DNA of 64,000 nt from Phylloscopus collybita (Eukaryota > Chordata > Aves > Passeriformes > Phylloscopidae). The translations under genes were made by a program, and so were the position numbers. Positions 39,791 through 52,008 of this stretch are shown piece by piece (positions within the stretch are counted from its first letter, which is position 1; the number at the start of each line of letters is the position of its first letter). The stretch covers positions 25,967,501 through 26,031,500 of the forward strand of contig JAJNNQ010000009.1 of NCBI GenBank assembly GCA_027886175.1, read 5' to 3'. The notes beneath the pieces are model-generated. The model saw only the letters and a list, made by a program, of their open reading frames with translations, did no database searches and was not told the DNA's origin.

Positions 39791-42700
39791 GACCACTTGC
39801 ACGGTCCCAACTTGGATTCTTTCTGTATCAATACTCCTCTTTCTTTTTCACTACTCCAGACTCAAGGCAGGATATTGAGAAGCAGGGACAACTCTCCCTT
39901 TTGCTTAATATGACTGTTTTATCTTCTTGGTATCAGAGCTACTCTTCCTGTGTACTCTCACTGTGGAGAATAAATAGACAACAAGGTTAACCAGGTTATC
40001 TGTAAAATAATCACTGGCTTTGAGTAACAGAGCTCTTCCAACATGAGACTGCTCAAACTGAGCACTGCCCAGCACACTCCTGTCAGTGTATCTAGTAAAA
40101 ATAAAAGCAGTACAAAAAGTTATTACTTGAATGAAAGAAAAATACTTCAAAACATATTTGTGTATGCACTTTGTTTTAAATGAGAACAGTTAATCCAATG
40201 GGATTATTCATTTATTTCAAAGGTAAGCAGTTGGACAGAAAAGGAGCAAAGCAAAGCAATGGAAAAAAAAAGCATCAAGGAAAACAGTGGCATACGTGTT
40301 GCTACGTGTACATTATTTAAAATGTACATTTATAATTTAAACCATCATAATCATCTGCAACATTCTAGCCTAGAAAGCATTTTTACAAAAGGCATTTGCA
40401 AAGAAAGGCACACATGCAAGTGCCTGCAATCATAATTAACCCACCTCTTGGTTAATGTTATTGATAGACGTTCAAAAGGCCACACAGGAGAGAGCACACC
40501 CAGAGCAGTACATGCTTCAGCAGGAGTCCATGCTCCATCAGGGCACTCACTCCAGGAGAAGCTGAAACTGGGGTGATGTGGCTTCTCTGGTGTCCTATAA
40601 GACATTAATTATGACCAAAACTTTTTCTGTGGTTAGGGATTCATAGCAGCCCTCCCCCGCTCTGTCCGATGTCCAAGCAGAGAGTAGGACACAGACATAA
40701 TGCAACTCTGCTACAAAATCAACCACCCAGTAGGCAGAAACCAGGTTTAATTAGTTGCAGAACAGATTACTTAATTAGTTCAGTAAAAGGGCTTGATTCT
40801 GAAATGTTTTTATGTTTGGCAGACAAAATGAAAATTCATTAACATGTTGCAATATGCTTGAATCATTGGGGTGGGAGGACAGATATATTTGATACTTTTA
40901 TTTAGTATTATATCCAGGCTATTGGAAAAGTTTACCAAAATATGAAAACAAAATAAACAGTCTCTAGCTTGGATCCACTTAACAGTGTAATTGAATGAAT
41001 CTTCTCATTATGCAATATTCTCTAGCTCTAACTCAAGTTGCAGACAAGAAAAAGTTATGAAGCACCCCACAGTTTTATTTTATTGATCTTACACCAGTAA
41101 GTAATTTCAGGTTTTTATTTTCAGTTCTGGAGTGAAATATAAGAATTGAACAAAGACCAAGAAGAAAACCCATAATTAACCCAAGTTTTCAACACTAAAT
41201 TTTAAGGAGTTCTCAAGTTAAAAAAAGCAGAAGTTTGTCCTGGACACCTACCCTGTTTTTCCAATACTCTTCATCAGATCTTCCTCAGTTTATGCACCCA
41301 GAGAGTTCCAAGAACATTCACTGGGTAAAGCAAACAGAGAGTTAGAAATCTTTAAATGCTGCTGTTTGGTATGCAAGAAATTAGACTTTATGACCACTAC
41401 AGAAGTTGTGGCTCTGATTAGGAGCAGACCAGATCAATGAGATAGATCAAGTTGATCCTGCTATGAGAAAGGTAAATGATGTACTAGTCCTGTGAATAGT
41501 TTCATCTTCAAGTAGTTTCTTCCATGTGCAGGACTCCACGAAACTGGATGATGCAGAATGGCCATTTGTCTTCATTTAAACACTCCAGGAAGAGGAAGCT
41601 AGAAACTTGTTTAAAATCTGATCACACAGTTTGCAAATGCTCACACATTTGCATTAATGTCATGACGTCTGCATTAATTATCCCTGTACTGAACTCTGTA
41701 CTTTATAATTGACCAATTGACCTCTTTGACAACAGCAGCCACCTCTGAAAGCATTTGGAGATGTGTCCACCATTCTCTTATCAGCATTTTCCCATGACGA
41801 ATTAAATTTACTCTCAATGTTTTTGTATTTTATTTCTTCTCTTAATGTATTTGACGTTAACATTTTTGAGTAACTGACGGATAAGAACTTATAAAGATCT
41901 ATATAGAATAAAACACATTTTAAGCCACACAACTGTCAACTATGAGCTCACGTCATAAACACAATATCCGTACAAATTACGCAGTTATATAGATAGATTC
42001 CTGACTCTATGAATTTTTAAAAAATGGATTGGATATCCATCAGAAGTTTATAGTGTTTTAAGAGTGCTTTGCATCAAGTTGATGTATTGATTTAAAATAT
42101 AAATCCACATTAATCTGAAGTAATTGACTATCTACATTAATAATAATGTTCAATTTTCATGAAGGAAGAGAATGGTTCTTCTGCCAAGACAAATGAAATT
42201 TATTACTTGCAACTACAGAGGTAGAGATGAAAATCATTATTAAAAAGTATAAAGAGGCTTTTGACAGAATATCTGTTAAAGTTGCTCTGGGTAAGTCTGG
42301 AAGAAAAAATCCATTTATTAAAAAATTTACAAGGAAATGAGAACATAAAAGGGCACTTTGATTGGCATCACAACCTAATTTACTTCTAATGTATTATCAA
42401 GATACTTTTTCACTTCTTGTTCAATGTAGCTCTCTACTGTGAGTTCTCCTCTGGATTTTTATAAAACATGCCACAGCTGTCAAAATCTTTAGCTAAAATT
42501 TCAAAAGCTTTCAGCTGTCAGAAGATTAATGGTCATTTGTACGCCTAGAAACTCATAGGATTTAACATTTTTTTTCTTTTTTTTTTTCTTTATTCTTATC
42601 TTTATGGTTTTACCTCCACAAAGAGAACTATGATATTGAATGGGTTATATTTGAATAACAGAGTGCTGAATCCATCATGCCAGGATTTCATGCTGTAATT

Positions 42701-45700
42701 AAATGTGGCTGCAATTCATCAAAATGTTATAAGGTGCTCTGCTAAACAGGAATTGAAAGTCTTACTATTTAAGTTAATTTTCTTACAGCCCTAATTTTTA
42801 GTTCATATATATGTAAAATTCAACATGTGTAAATTCTTCATAGAAGTGTTGGATACTTTTGTGCTATGTTTCAAAATATGCTTTCAAACTCCAACCATAA
42901 AAGAGCATCTGGTTACTACTCTATGAAGGACACCTGTTTATTTCCTATTGAAAGGAAATTTTTGGATGGGATGTTGACATGGTGTGGGACTATTTATCCC
43001 AATGACACTCATTATTGTATTTTGAAAATAATAAACCAGTATACAGTCAATATCAATTTGAGGAATTTGAGCATCAGTTAAACAAAAATGAGAATAAACT
43101 CTTTTAACTCCTTTCTTCCAAGAAAAGAGTACAGTACTGCTTTTTATAACTGAGTAATTGCATCATACCATTAGAGACACCTGCCATATTTGGGGTTTAA
43201 TGTTCTTTACCAGAACTGATGAAATCTTGAGTCACTGTCTGTTTGAGCACCCAAATATCCTGGCATTAGTGCAAGACTCTTTTAATAGGCTCCCCAAAAC
43301 ATTCAGGAGGACAGCAGCTCTGCAAGAACATTTTAACCAACTGATGTATTTTTATGCTTGTATTTTAAAACTGAGTGTCTCAAGCTGTTGCTTACTGAAT
43401 AGCACCTCTGCATGAAACCCTGCTATCTCTGCTGCTTCGAAGAGTTTTCAGGACACACAGCTAGGTTTATGCTTCACTGCACAGAGATCTAAGTTTATTG
43501 GCATAGCTACAAAAACATGGGAATAACTAGCCATAATTAGGAGCCAGATCCTCTATAAATGCCAATGGGGAAAGAGACCTGAAAAAAAATCATTAGTAAA
43601 TCACAGGGAAAAAATGATGATTGTTCAGAACAAGTTTTCTGAAGTCAGCTTTGGAAAGTGCTCTGTACAGCTACATCACTGAAAATGTCATCATAATTTC
43701 TAATTTACACCCAAAAATTTCACCTCTGATGTTAAAAAAGTGGTCTGCAGACTCAAAGCTGTGAAGAATATTTACAGATAATAAACTAGTTGGTAACAGA
43801 GAAAACTACCTGGCTGAAACCTCAAAGAGAAACAGTAGCTATTGGAAAGTAAAGCCTGTTATAAATTATAATTTTCAGTCTATAGGGATTCTTTGCAACT
43901 CTGAGAAATTATTCTTCGTGTTGCATTTTCCTTCCCATTATTTCATGACATCGTCAAACAAGGAGCAATGGGAAAGATGCTTCCAGCAAACACTACTTTG
44001 GAAGGTGTGTCAGGAACTAAGAGAAAGATCAAATGTACATCTTCTGGAGGGCTTCAACATGCAGACCACAGTGGAGTCCCACCTAAACACAGGAGCTATT
44101 CTACTGTGCCTGTAATGACTACTCTGAAGCCAACCAGAATCAACAACAATTTTGCTATTGATTTAAGGCATTTTGGATCAAGCCTCAAATAATCATGCTA
44201 CATGCATATAATAGTGCCCAATAGTAGATCCAAAGAAGTAGAGGGACCCATCACAAATATTGTTTCTAAAGCTGGTGAACAGGTTTTTACCATAACAGTG
44301 TGACTGAGAAACAATGAAGATTAAAGAGATTTATCCTTTTAGGATCTGCTGCTACATTTGTTATAGTTAATATCCTGGGTACAATAAAGGAAACTGTATC
44401 TGGACATGGGAAAAAATTGCTAGGGAAAATAGGGGCGGGGGAGAAGGGTACAGAAGTAATTAATACTTAGCAGAAAGGACTAAGACACTTCCCCAGTGAC
44501 TACTTCTCCCTTTGTATACCACTGTGAGCCTGGGTTAGGGGTTATGTGACTTTCACAATCATCTGTACTTCATTTGGGCAGTTACATGTCAATCCCAGTT
44601 AAATTCGGATGTAAATTTCTTAGTGGTCATTGTAACAACTAGTTTAGTTTGTTCTGATTTATGTCTGTAAGACCCTCATCGAGGGGTGGTATTATCTGAG
44701 ATAGGGATGGCTGGCTGGGATGTTGGGTGTCAGATAAGTTGTTCCCAGTCCATACTTAGTGTACCCTTTCTGGCTGTGTGAGTTACAGCTCAACTGTTGC
44801 CTTTCAGACTGTTAGGATTTGGGCTTATGCTATCACAGCTAAGGTGGATCTGAAATCTGCTATGTTATAACAGAGGATGGGTGAATAAAGAATCATCATT
44901 GCACCTTTCTACCTTTATACTCAGAGGGGTTGTTTAATGCAGCATTTGAGAATACAATAAAGGATATTGCAGAACAATATTAATCTATCAAACCTCAAAA
45001 CACTCTTGTGGAAACTCACAGTATGATCAAACTGTGAAAAATGAAAATCTGATTCAAGAGAGATCAGATCTATGCACCACGTTTGTCTTAGCTCCATCAT
45101 GTCCAAAATGTCAGTGATGCCTCACTTGCCCTCTAGGCTGATACCAGCCAAATCTTTAACGGGGGAAAAATTGATTGAAAATTATTCCAGAGCTGCAAGT
45201 ATTTTTCTGAAGGTATTTTTGTCTGTACTTTTGTTGCTTCAGAACTGAAAAAAAAATTTGAAGAATCTGAGATGCAACATAAGCTACAGACTGGCGGAGT
45301 CAAAATTAGCTTCCTAATGAGGAGTCTGGCACTGAGTACGAGCACTGAAACCTCCAGCCATGGCACTATTAACACTGGTGGTGATGAACTGAAGCCTGGG
45401 GTATCAGCCTTGGTAATTCTGCCAATGTCTGGCCGACAGAGAGGGACAGTGAACTGCAAGCCAATTTGTACAGCAGTCTCATATTCAAGGCATGGCCAAG
45501 TCATCAACATTGTGGGCAGGAACCTGTGCCTCAGATATCCTCTGGAAAGTCTCCATAAGAAGGCATTTTCCTGATATGCAGATGTCTTGATTTGGAAGTG
45601 AGCGTCTTGCTCTTCTCCTAAAGTAAGACTTTAAAGCTAGGAGATTAAATTTATCCCTAAGCCCCATACTTACAAAACCTGAAGCTTAGAGTAACTTTAC

Positions 45701-46540
45701 TCTCCCAAATCAGAGACGGAAATTAATCTATATATCTAAAAATCACAACTGTGTTTCCAAACACAGTTTGGGACCAAAAGAAAGGATTATAAATCAAAAC
45801 CTAGTTTCTTTTCAGTCCTTTCCCACTTGTCAGCCCAATATGCTTAGTATCTATAGCAAAGGGTGATTCTCCCTAAATTCACATTATTTTAGCTTGATTC
45901 CATTTTGCTTCACATCATCAAAACACCATGTAGACCTATGTCACTAAAAAATTCTAATATTGCCAGTTTTTAAAAAATACACAGATTCTAAATCTTGCCT
46001 ACACTTTAGCACTCAGTTTCATTCAACATAACATTTCTTTCCATTTTGCATTAAGATCACAAGAAAAACTCAGTAAGGTATTCAGATATACTAAGCTCGA
46101 AGATAGGAATTAGAAGAGAATATCCAAACTTTTATAAGCAGACAGAAACTAGTCCAAAGGGCAAAACTCCAAAACAAGCTACTATGGATACTGGACTCAG
46201 AGGAGCACCCAGCTCCAGGAACTTCACCCACATACATGCAGAATGGCAGAAACAACCACCATTTCTGCAAATTCATTTACGTCTGATATGAAAGACCTTT
46301 CACATGTGCACACATTCTGGGGTTGGTGCCCAGGCTGCACCTGCCCTCTGAACTACTCCTCTGGACGTGAGTTCTCTTTCTGTTTTTAAGGAGTGGCATA
46401 AGGTAATTTTGTCCTTAACGCTATTAACAGCCAAGAAGCTATTACTGGAGGAACATTGGTGACAGCCATGATGCTGTCTAATTCCTTTATAAATTCTCAG
46501 CGCTTTCAGCTACTGATAAAAAGAATTGCGTTGACAGCTC
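39791..46540. other. Intergenic, upstream of EXOC1L
   Basis: AT-rich. It holds an LTR-like stretch near 44.6-44.9 kb and a pair of opposed open frames at 45.1-45.6 kb, discussed as findings. No gene is supported. Confidence 0.6.
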
Positions 46541-46561
46541 TTTTTTTTTTTTTTTTTTTTT
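46541..46561. repeat. Poly-T tract (21 bases) at the CpG island border
   Basis: A run of 21 T ends about 30 bases before the EXOC1L CpG island begins. It may act as a nucleosome-disfavouring edge (inference). Confidence 0.9.
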
Positions 46562-46589
46562 GGTAAATCGCCCCTGGTGTGATTGTTTT

Positions 46590-47360
46590 GCATCCTTGCC
46601 CGCTCGTTGTCTCCTCCCACCGGCCGGGGGGACAGCTCGGGGAGGGGGCCCGACGGCACCCCCGGCACTTGGCTGGGACAGGCGGTAGCGGGCCGGCGCT
46701 GGGAGCGCCCCGCCGGCGCACGGAGGGCGGGGAGATCCGCGGCCCGGCCTCTCCCGGCGCCGCCGGCCGAGTTTTAACGGGGGCGGAGGGGCAGCGGCCG
46801 GGAGGGAGCGGTGCCGGTGCCGGCCATGCCTCCCCCGTGCCCCGCGGCCCCCGCCGCCGTGCCCCGTGGCGGCTGCGGGGCGCGGGGGGCCGGTGCCCGG
46901 CGCTGAGCAGCTCGGCGGGTGCGATGTCCTCGCTGGTGAAGGAGGACCTGATGAAGAGGCTGTTCGGGCCCCGGCGGCGGAGGCTGCACGAGTTCATCGA
47001 GGTGGAGGGCGCGGGCGCCCAGCGCTACTACCTGTGCGCCGCAGGTACGGGGCGGTGGCCGGGCGGGCCGGGCGCTCCAGCGGCTCCGGCAGGGCAGGCG
47101 GGCGCGGCTGCGAGCGGGGGACGCCAGGGAGCGGGGCCGGGGCTCGGCGCCCCCGGGCCGGAGCGGGGCGGCTGCCGGCCCGTCCCGCCGCTCCCCGGCA
47201 GAGCACGGAGCCCGGCTCGCTGCTCCCGCACCCCCGGCAGCACCCGAAACAGCGTTCTCTCCGATTTCTGATCCGCGCCCGCTCCGGTTTTGACACCCGC
47301 GGTGAAACGCGACATCTGCCCCGCAGCTGCGGGCATTGCTCTGGCCGTGGCAGCGCTCTG
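46590..47360 (+). promoter_or_regulatory. EXOC1L: CpG island promoter and leader of EXOC1L
   Basis: An abrupt change from AT-rich DNA to a dense run of CG and CCCCGG-type sequence, starting just after a 21-base T run (46541-46561) and fading by about 47360. It covers the leader, exon 1 and the start of intron 1. No TATA box is evident, as is usual for CpG-island promoters. The exact start site is not visible. Out-of-frame ATGs, such as that at 46826, would lie in the leader if transcription begins upstream of them. Confidence 0.8.
46924..47044 (+). CDS. EXOC1L: EXOC1L coding exon 1
   Basis: 121 nt encoding residues 1-40 plus the first base of codon 41 (phase 1). It begins [14 protein letters not shown] and ends YYLCAA before the donor CAG|GTACGG. 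The exon lies wholly inside a CpG island and is far richer in GC than exons 2 and 3, using codons such as CGG, GCG and GGC. The run of four arginines at residues 17-20 is the most striking product of this composition. The same reading frame stays open from about 46579 to 47271, which reflects the lack of stop codons in GC-rich DNA rather than a longer protein. Confidence 0.93.
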
Positions 47361-50300
47361 AGCGCCTGAACTGCTCGGGAAAGAGCAAACCCTTACAATA
47401 GTTCTCATCAGGTTTTCTACAGAAAAGTAGAACAATGCGGTAACACTGCAGGAAACATTAGTAAATTTTTTGCACTATCCCTCATCTTGGTCTAATATCC
47501 CGCATATTGTCCCTATTATACTTCGAACAACAAATTACACTTATGGTTTAAATAGCACACACTGGAGTTAGTAATTAGCACAAACTTAGAGTAAAACAAG
47601 ATTGCTTTAAGAAGTCAACTACACTCCCGCATGGGAACTGAAACCATTACAGGTAGTTTGACTGTATCTGGCTATTTGCTAAATTTCTTTTCAAGTGAAT
47701 CATCTGTTTCAGAGAGGATCCAGAGAAGCTGGTTTGTGGGGGGGGTTTTGTGTGGGTTTTTGTTTGTTTGTTTGTTTGTGTAGGTTTTTAATTCATTATT
47801 TCAAACCGCTGAAAAATACTGAAAAGAAAAGTGTAATCTGTAAGTAGGTTGAAGTGAATGATTCTTTGTCTGTTTCCCCTTCAGGTTCCAAATACATATA
47901 TTAGTTAGAAATAATCTGTGTACTTGAGACATAGATGGTGTTGGCATCCAGTTTTCTATGTTCATTCTCTTTCTAAACACCTGAAGTCCTTAGAATACAT
48001 GAGCTGTTTTGTTGATTATTGGAAACTCTGAGCCAGCTATGTTCCCTGTACTCCTTTAATTTTGGTAGAACAGGCTATGCATGTTATAACTGTAAAAACA
48101 GTTTTAAGGAATTAATTCTTGAATATCATAGGGCTTTTAAACATACAGAAATACCAATCTCATTCATAGTTTATGGAACTACTAATAGAAATATTATTAT
48201 TTGCATGTTGGAGGTCTATAATCAGTTCACTGTTGTGAAACATCCAAAAAGGAGAAATAACATTATGCACCTTTAAAATCTTTACTAAAAATTTCTTTTT
48301 CAGGTAGAGGAGAACAAATCATTAAAAAAAGCCTCTAATCAGATTTACTGATTGGAAGTCTCTAAAGACATAAAGGAAAACTCATGTAGAGTATTAAGAG
48401 TAGGATCTCTTCACTATCCAATATTAAACTCTCCTAATATATTCAGGCACAGTCGAGTAAGTGGTGAGTAGAGTGGAAATCTGATTCTGAAAGATGGGTT
48501 GCATCCAGCTGCCAGCAACTACTGGGTTCTGCTGTGATTCTGTAGGAGAAAAACATACTATCTGAAATCTTATCCCTGCAATGCAACCTCTGTGTGTTTC
48601 TGTTGCTTTCAAATTACCATAAGAAAAGAAATCAGTCAAACTACAGGCAAAACTTCAGCGGTCTATGCCTTTTGAAATGTGTGTTACTAAGAAATCCTAG
48701 TGTGGGTAGCTGAACAATCTTTTTTTGTGCAATATGGCCAACACTATCACCTTTCCTTTTCACAATAGCGAGTCCCAGTTCTCGCATGAAGGTGACAGTA
48801 TCCTCTCACAAAACAGTTTATAAACTCTGGAAGAACATAGGGCCGAAATGAAACCCCATTCAGGGGTCTTTACAACCCTATGTTGGTATACCCAAGAAAG
48901 AACGGTGGGAATAACATTTTATTGTCCTACAGACACATTGGAAAAGGTCTTTAGTCCATGAATGGCTGTAAGAAATACTTTGTCCTCTATGAAGATATTG
49001 CATAGCTGTGCCCTCCTCAAGGAAAATGTTTAGAGCTTAATAGAATGACATGGTAGCTCTGACCTCATGCTCTCTCTAAAAATAAATTTTCTTTGACTAT
49101 TTTAACTGACTGCAAGATCAAGCAGTATGTGAAATGCAGGAAAATGATTTTTTTTTTCTTAACTGAAAATAGCACACCCAAGTTTCACCAGTGGGTTCAT
49201 TATGTGTAACATCTGTGCTCTGTCCTTATGCCATAGGATTTCTGTTTCAGAGGAGCAGTGGCACTGTGGGGATCTGGGGGTTCCTAGGACATCTCTTTGT
49301 ACTTCTCAGAGGACTTGGGGTTTGGGCTTGCTTCCTTTAGTTTTAACTCTGAGGGAGACAACATATTCCCTTACAAGCTAGCAAACCAACAAAGAAAATG
49401 GGTGACACTGAAAGTGTGAAGAGAATTTCGTAAGATTAATCTGCTAGATTTGCTTGCAAATGAAAACCACTGTAATTTCGCCATGGAAGATAACACAGTG
49501 GTGATCTTTTGGTTAAAAATGATTGAGTAACTATGATTCATAGGACCAGGGAAAAAATTACTTGTATTTCTCAGGCAGGGAAGCTATATGCTGAGAGAAA
49601 TTATGATCAATTTATGTATTTTTCACTGTTTTTCTTTGCAACGGAAAGAAGGATTATTTCCAACACAGATACTTTGTTATTATTTAATAACCATTTTCTT
49701 ATAAGCAGGTGAGAATAAGAGATGTTTTAACAGGAGGAAGGTAAAAGTAATGAAGTTTCAAAATGGGGTTTCAAAGATTCAGACAGTATTTAGAAATAAA
49801 AGCATCTTGCTCCTGTGTTCCTAGCCTTGTGCTGTGAAGTCGAAATGGTCCTGCCAGATGTAGGTGACTGCTTGACCATAATTTGGGTTACTGGATAGCT
49901 GGGGTATGTGGCCTGCCCTGCAGCCATCAGCAACTGGATGTGCAGGAGGCTGTTCAGGCTCTGGTACTTTTCACACTCATAATGGTCTGGTACAGAAATC
50001 CAGTCTCCCTACTCAGCACTCAGGGTAATCAATTAATAATGGTAGTTATTGCAAAGAGCATCTTCATGCTCTTTTTAATCTCATTTCCTGTCTAAGTTGG
50101 AAAATAGTAATTTCTATAAATTTAGTACTGGTCAACTGGAAGCTTTAAGAAAAAAATTCAGTGTAAATTTCATTTACATACTATATAGGGAAATAAGAGT
50201 TTTGCTTTAAAAAAGTAATGGCTTCATAAGAGAACTTCCTTTGCTGGATGTAAAGTATAGCACAAGTTATGTAAATACAGAACCTTGGTAGATGTTTTGC

Positions 50301-52008
50301 AATTTTCTAACTGCAGCACCCCCAAAAGTCTCCCTCTTGAAGTAAGTAGGATAATACAGACCCAGTGGCAGAACAAGGATTTCATTGCAGTGCTAGTGAA
50401 TTCACATGAAAGGCTTTTGAACAGACAAGACTCTTTCTTCACAGGTGGGTAAGGTAAATCCTAAATCTACTAAAATCTAACAGGTTTCATAGACAACATG
50501 GTACTATTCCTACTACCCGGGCAGAATAAAACCAGCAAGTCCAGTATAACCCTATACAGCCCTGCCTGTCTGGTTCAATTATTGTAATTTTGGGAAGTAC
50601 TTGCTTGCATATCCAAACTATTTTTTTTCTTGCAGTAACTAAAAGTAAAGAAGTAGAAATATGTATGGTTAAACACTGGCGAGTGGACCGAGAGGAGAAA
50701 TACGAAATAGTTGAAAAGTGGTTTTTGAAAGATCTGGAGATGATTGATGGAAAAGAAGCAGACACAGTAAGTGTTACGTTATGTATTACGTACACAGAGA
50801 ATAATTTTCTCATTTTGCAGTTTGGGATACAGGTATTAAAATGCATTATCTGAAAAATAAAGTTATGTTACCAAGGAATTTTGGCTTTATCGCATGTGAG
50901 AGGCTTCACATCACATTTGCAGTGTTGGAGGGGAAGAAGAAGGTGAGATTCTTTTGTTAGTTAATTATAATAGCCTTCATCTCTCTGGTTGAGACCTGAG
51001 GCAGAAGCTAATTAATTTGGTCATCATAGCTGGTAATAAAAGTTCTCCATCCGCAGCTTCTAGTGTAAACTGCAGTTAATGTAATAAATTTTAGAGTGCA
51101 TTTGAAAACAAAATTTCATTAGAAGTTTTTATGGAGACTTTCTTCTGAAGTGTTGTGCTATAATATTCTTTAAAATAATTCAGCCTTTCACAACTGGGAT
51201 GACCAAAATCTGTCTCTTAAATTTTGATTAAAGAAAAGCCTAAATGAACCTCAAACTCATGGGGTACTTACCACTGCTATAAATATTCATACTAGGTATT
51301 CATATCCATGGAATTCAAAGTAATTTATCTGCTGTTAGGATTAATTGTGTCAAAGAGCCAGATAGCACAAAGAAATACAACTGAGGCAGGACGGGCAATC
51401 AATATTCTTCTCCTACAGATATAGGCAGTTATAGTCCAAGGCAAGTGCTGTGTTTTAGGCAACATAACAAATTGATTCAGTTCAAAACAAGACTGTACAA
51501 TCCCAATAAAGTACAGTGTATTGCTTGAGCAAACTTAGAAAGTTTTACTCAGAAAAAATTCCCAATGACAAAGAAATACAGCTGCTACTTTTTTAAACTT
51601 TAAAAGACCATTTAAGATAAATAGCAGAGTATGTGAAGTCCTTTAGAGCCCATCATACTGAGAAAAAGCCCTGCAGAGAACAACGGATTGCGATTCTCAC
51701 ACTGTAATGCATGCAGTAATTTCATTCTCTCTCTTTTTTTTTAGGATAATCCATATTTTGATATGCATTTCCACAAAGTCTACAATATGGAAGCATATAG
51801 TTGTGCATCTAAATATACCTTTGCTCGAACACTAAACAAACTGAATGCAATGTACCTTAAGAAGGACTTCAAGATTGTGAACTTTGATGACACCTATCTA
51901 AATGATGATTCAATCTGGTCATCCAGCAATAGAGATTTCTTAGTAGTTATGAAGGTTTGCTTCTATGCTTCCAACCTTTTATGTCTCTCCCTCTGTCGTT
52001 TGTCCTAA
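46924..52008 (+). CDS. EXOC1L: EXOC1L, exocyst complex component 1-like (complete, 3 coding exons)
   Basis: Joining 46924-47044, 50636-50766 and 51745-52008 gives one open frame of 171 residues ending in TAA. All junctions have GT..AG sites: CAG|GTACGG, then TTGCAG|TA; ACA|GTAAGT, then TTTTAG|GAT. Seen: residues 2-9 SSLVKEDL; a basic run at 17-20; a beta-rich segment around [17 protein letters not shown] (41-57); [12 protein letters not shown] (75-86); and a helical stretch with [15 protein letters not shown] (110-124). Known: this matches the Sec3-type PIP2-binding PH-like domain of EXOC1, and EXOC1L is a short protein of about this length next to EXOC1 in vertebrates. Inferred role: a membrane-binding, exocyst-related adaptor. 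It lacks the coiled-coil and helical-rod regions of full EXOC1, so it cannot replace that subunit. The ATG at 46924 has G at -3, and no in-frame upstream ATG exists although the frame stays open through the GC-rich leader. The stop is followed by candidate AATAAA signals at 53160, about 54109 and about 54149; none is proven. Confidence 0.95.
47045..50635 (+). other. EXOC1L: EXOC1L intron 1
   Basis: A GT..AG intron of 3591 bases. The first 300 bases are CpG-island sequence and the rest is AT-rich. It contains a G run followed by a (GTTT)n stretch at about 47740-47780. I see no further exon, RNA gene or clear mobile element in it. Confidence 0.8.
50636..50766 (+). CDS. EXOC1L: EXOC1L coding exon 2
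   Basis: 131 nt encoding residues 41 (split Val) to 84. A good pyrimidine tract (a run of T, then CTTGCAG) precedes the exon, and the donor is ACA|GTAAGT. It carries the core beta-sheet of the PH-like module ([13 protein letters not shown]) and the [11 protein letters not shown] segment, where EXOC1 has [11 protein letters not shown]. The length is identical to that of the equivalent EXOC1 exon at 61151-61281, which supports descent from a common exon. Confidence 0.95.
50767..51744 (+). other. EXOC1L: EXOC1L intron 2
   Basis: A GTAAGT..TTTTAG intron of 978 bases, AT-rich, with no recognised repeat and no additional open exon. Confidence 0.85.
51745..52008 (+). CDS. EXOC1L: EXOC1L coding exon 3 (terminal)
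   Basis: 264 nt including the TAA stop, encoding residues 85-171. The acceptor is a long C/T tract ending TTTTAG. The first part ([13 protein letters not shown] ... [15 protein letters not shown]) aligns well with EXOC1 exon 4. After about residue 131 the sequence is specific to EXOC1L: an acidic stretch ([11 protein letters not shown]), then [20 protein letters not shown], a hydrophobic tail with three cysteines. AAG|GTTTGC at about 51954 resembles a weak donor, so a spliced form with another C-terminus cannot be excluded, but the open frame to the stop is the simplest reading. Confidence 0.93.
   Translation, partial: DNPYFDMHFHKVYNMEAYSCASKYTFARTLNKLNAMYLKKDFKIVNFDDTYLNDDSIWSSSNRDFLVVMKVCFYASNLLCLSLCRLS

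Noticed and set aside
46579..47271. Open frame of 230 codons around EXOC1L exon 1, and a 204-codon frame on the other strand
   Set aside because: GC-rich DNA lacks stops. Only the part from the ATG at 46924 to the donor at 47044 matches EXOC1L, and no in-frame upstream ATG exists.
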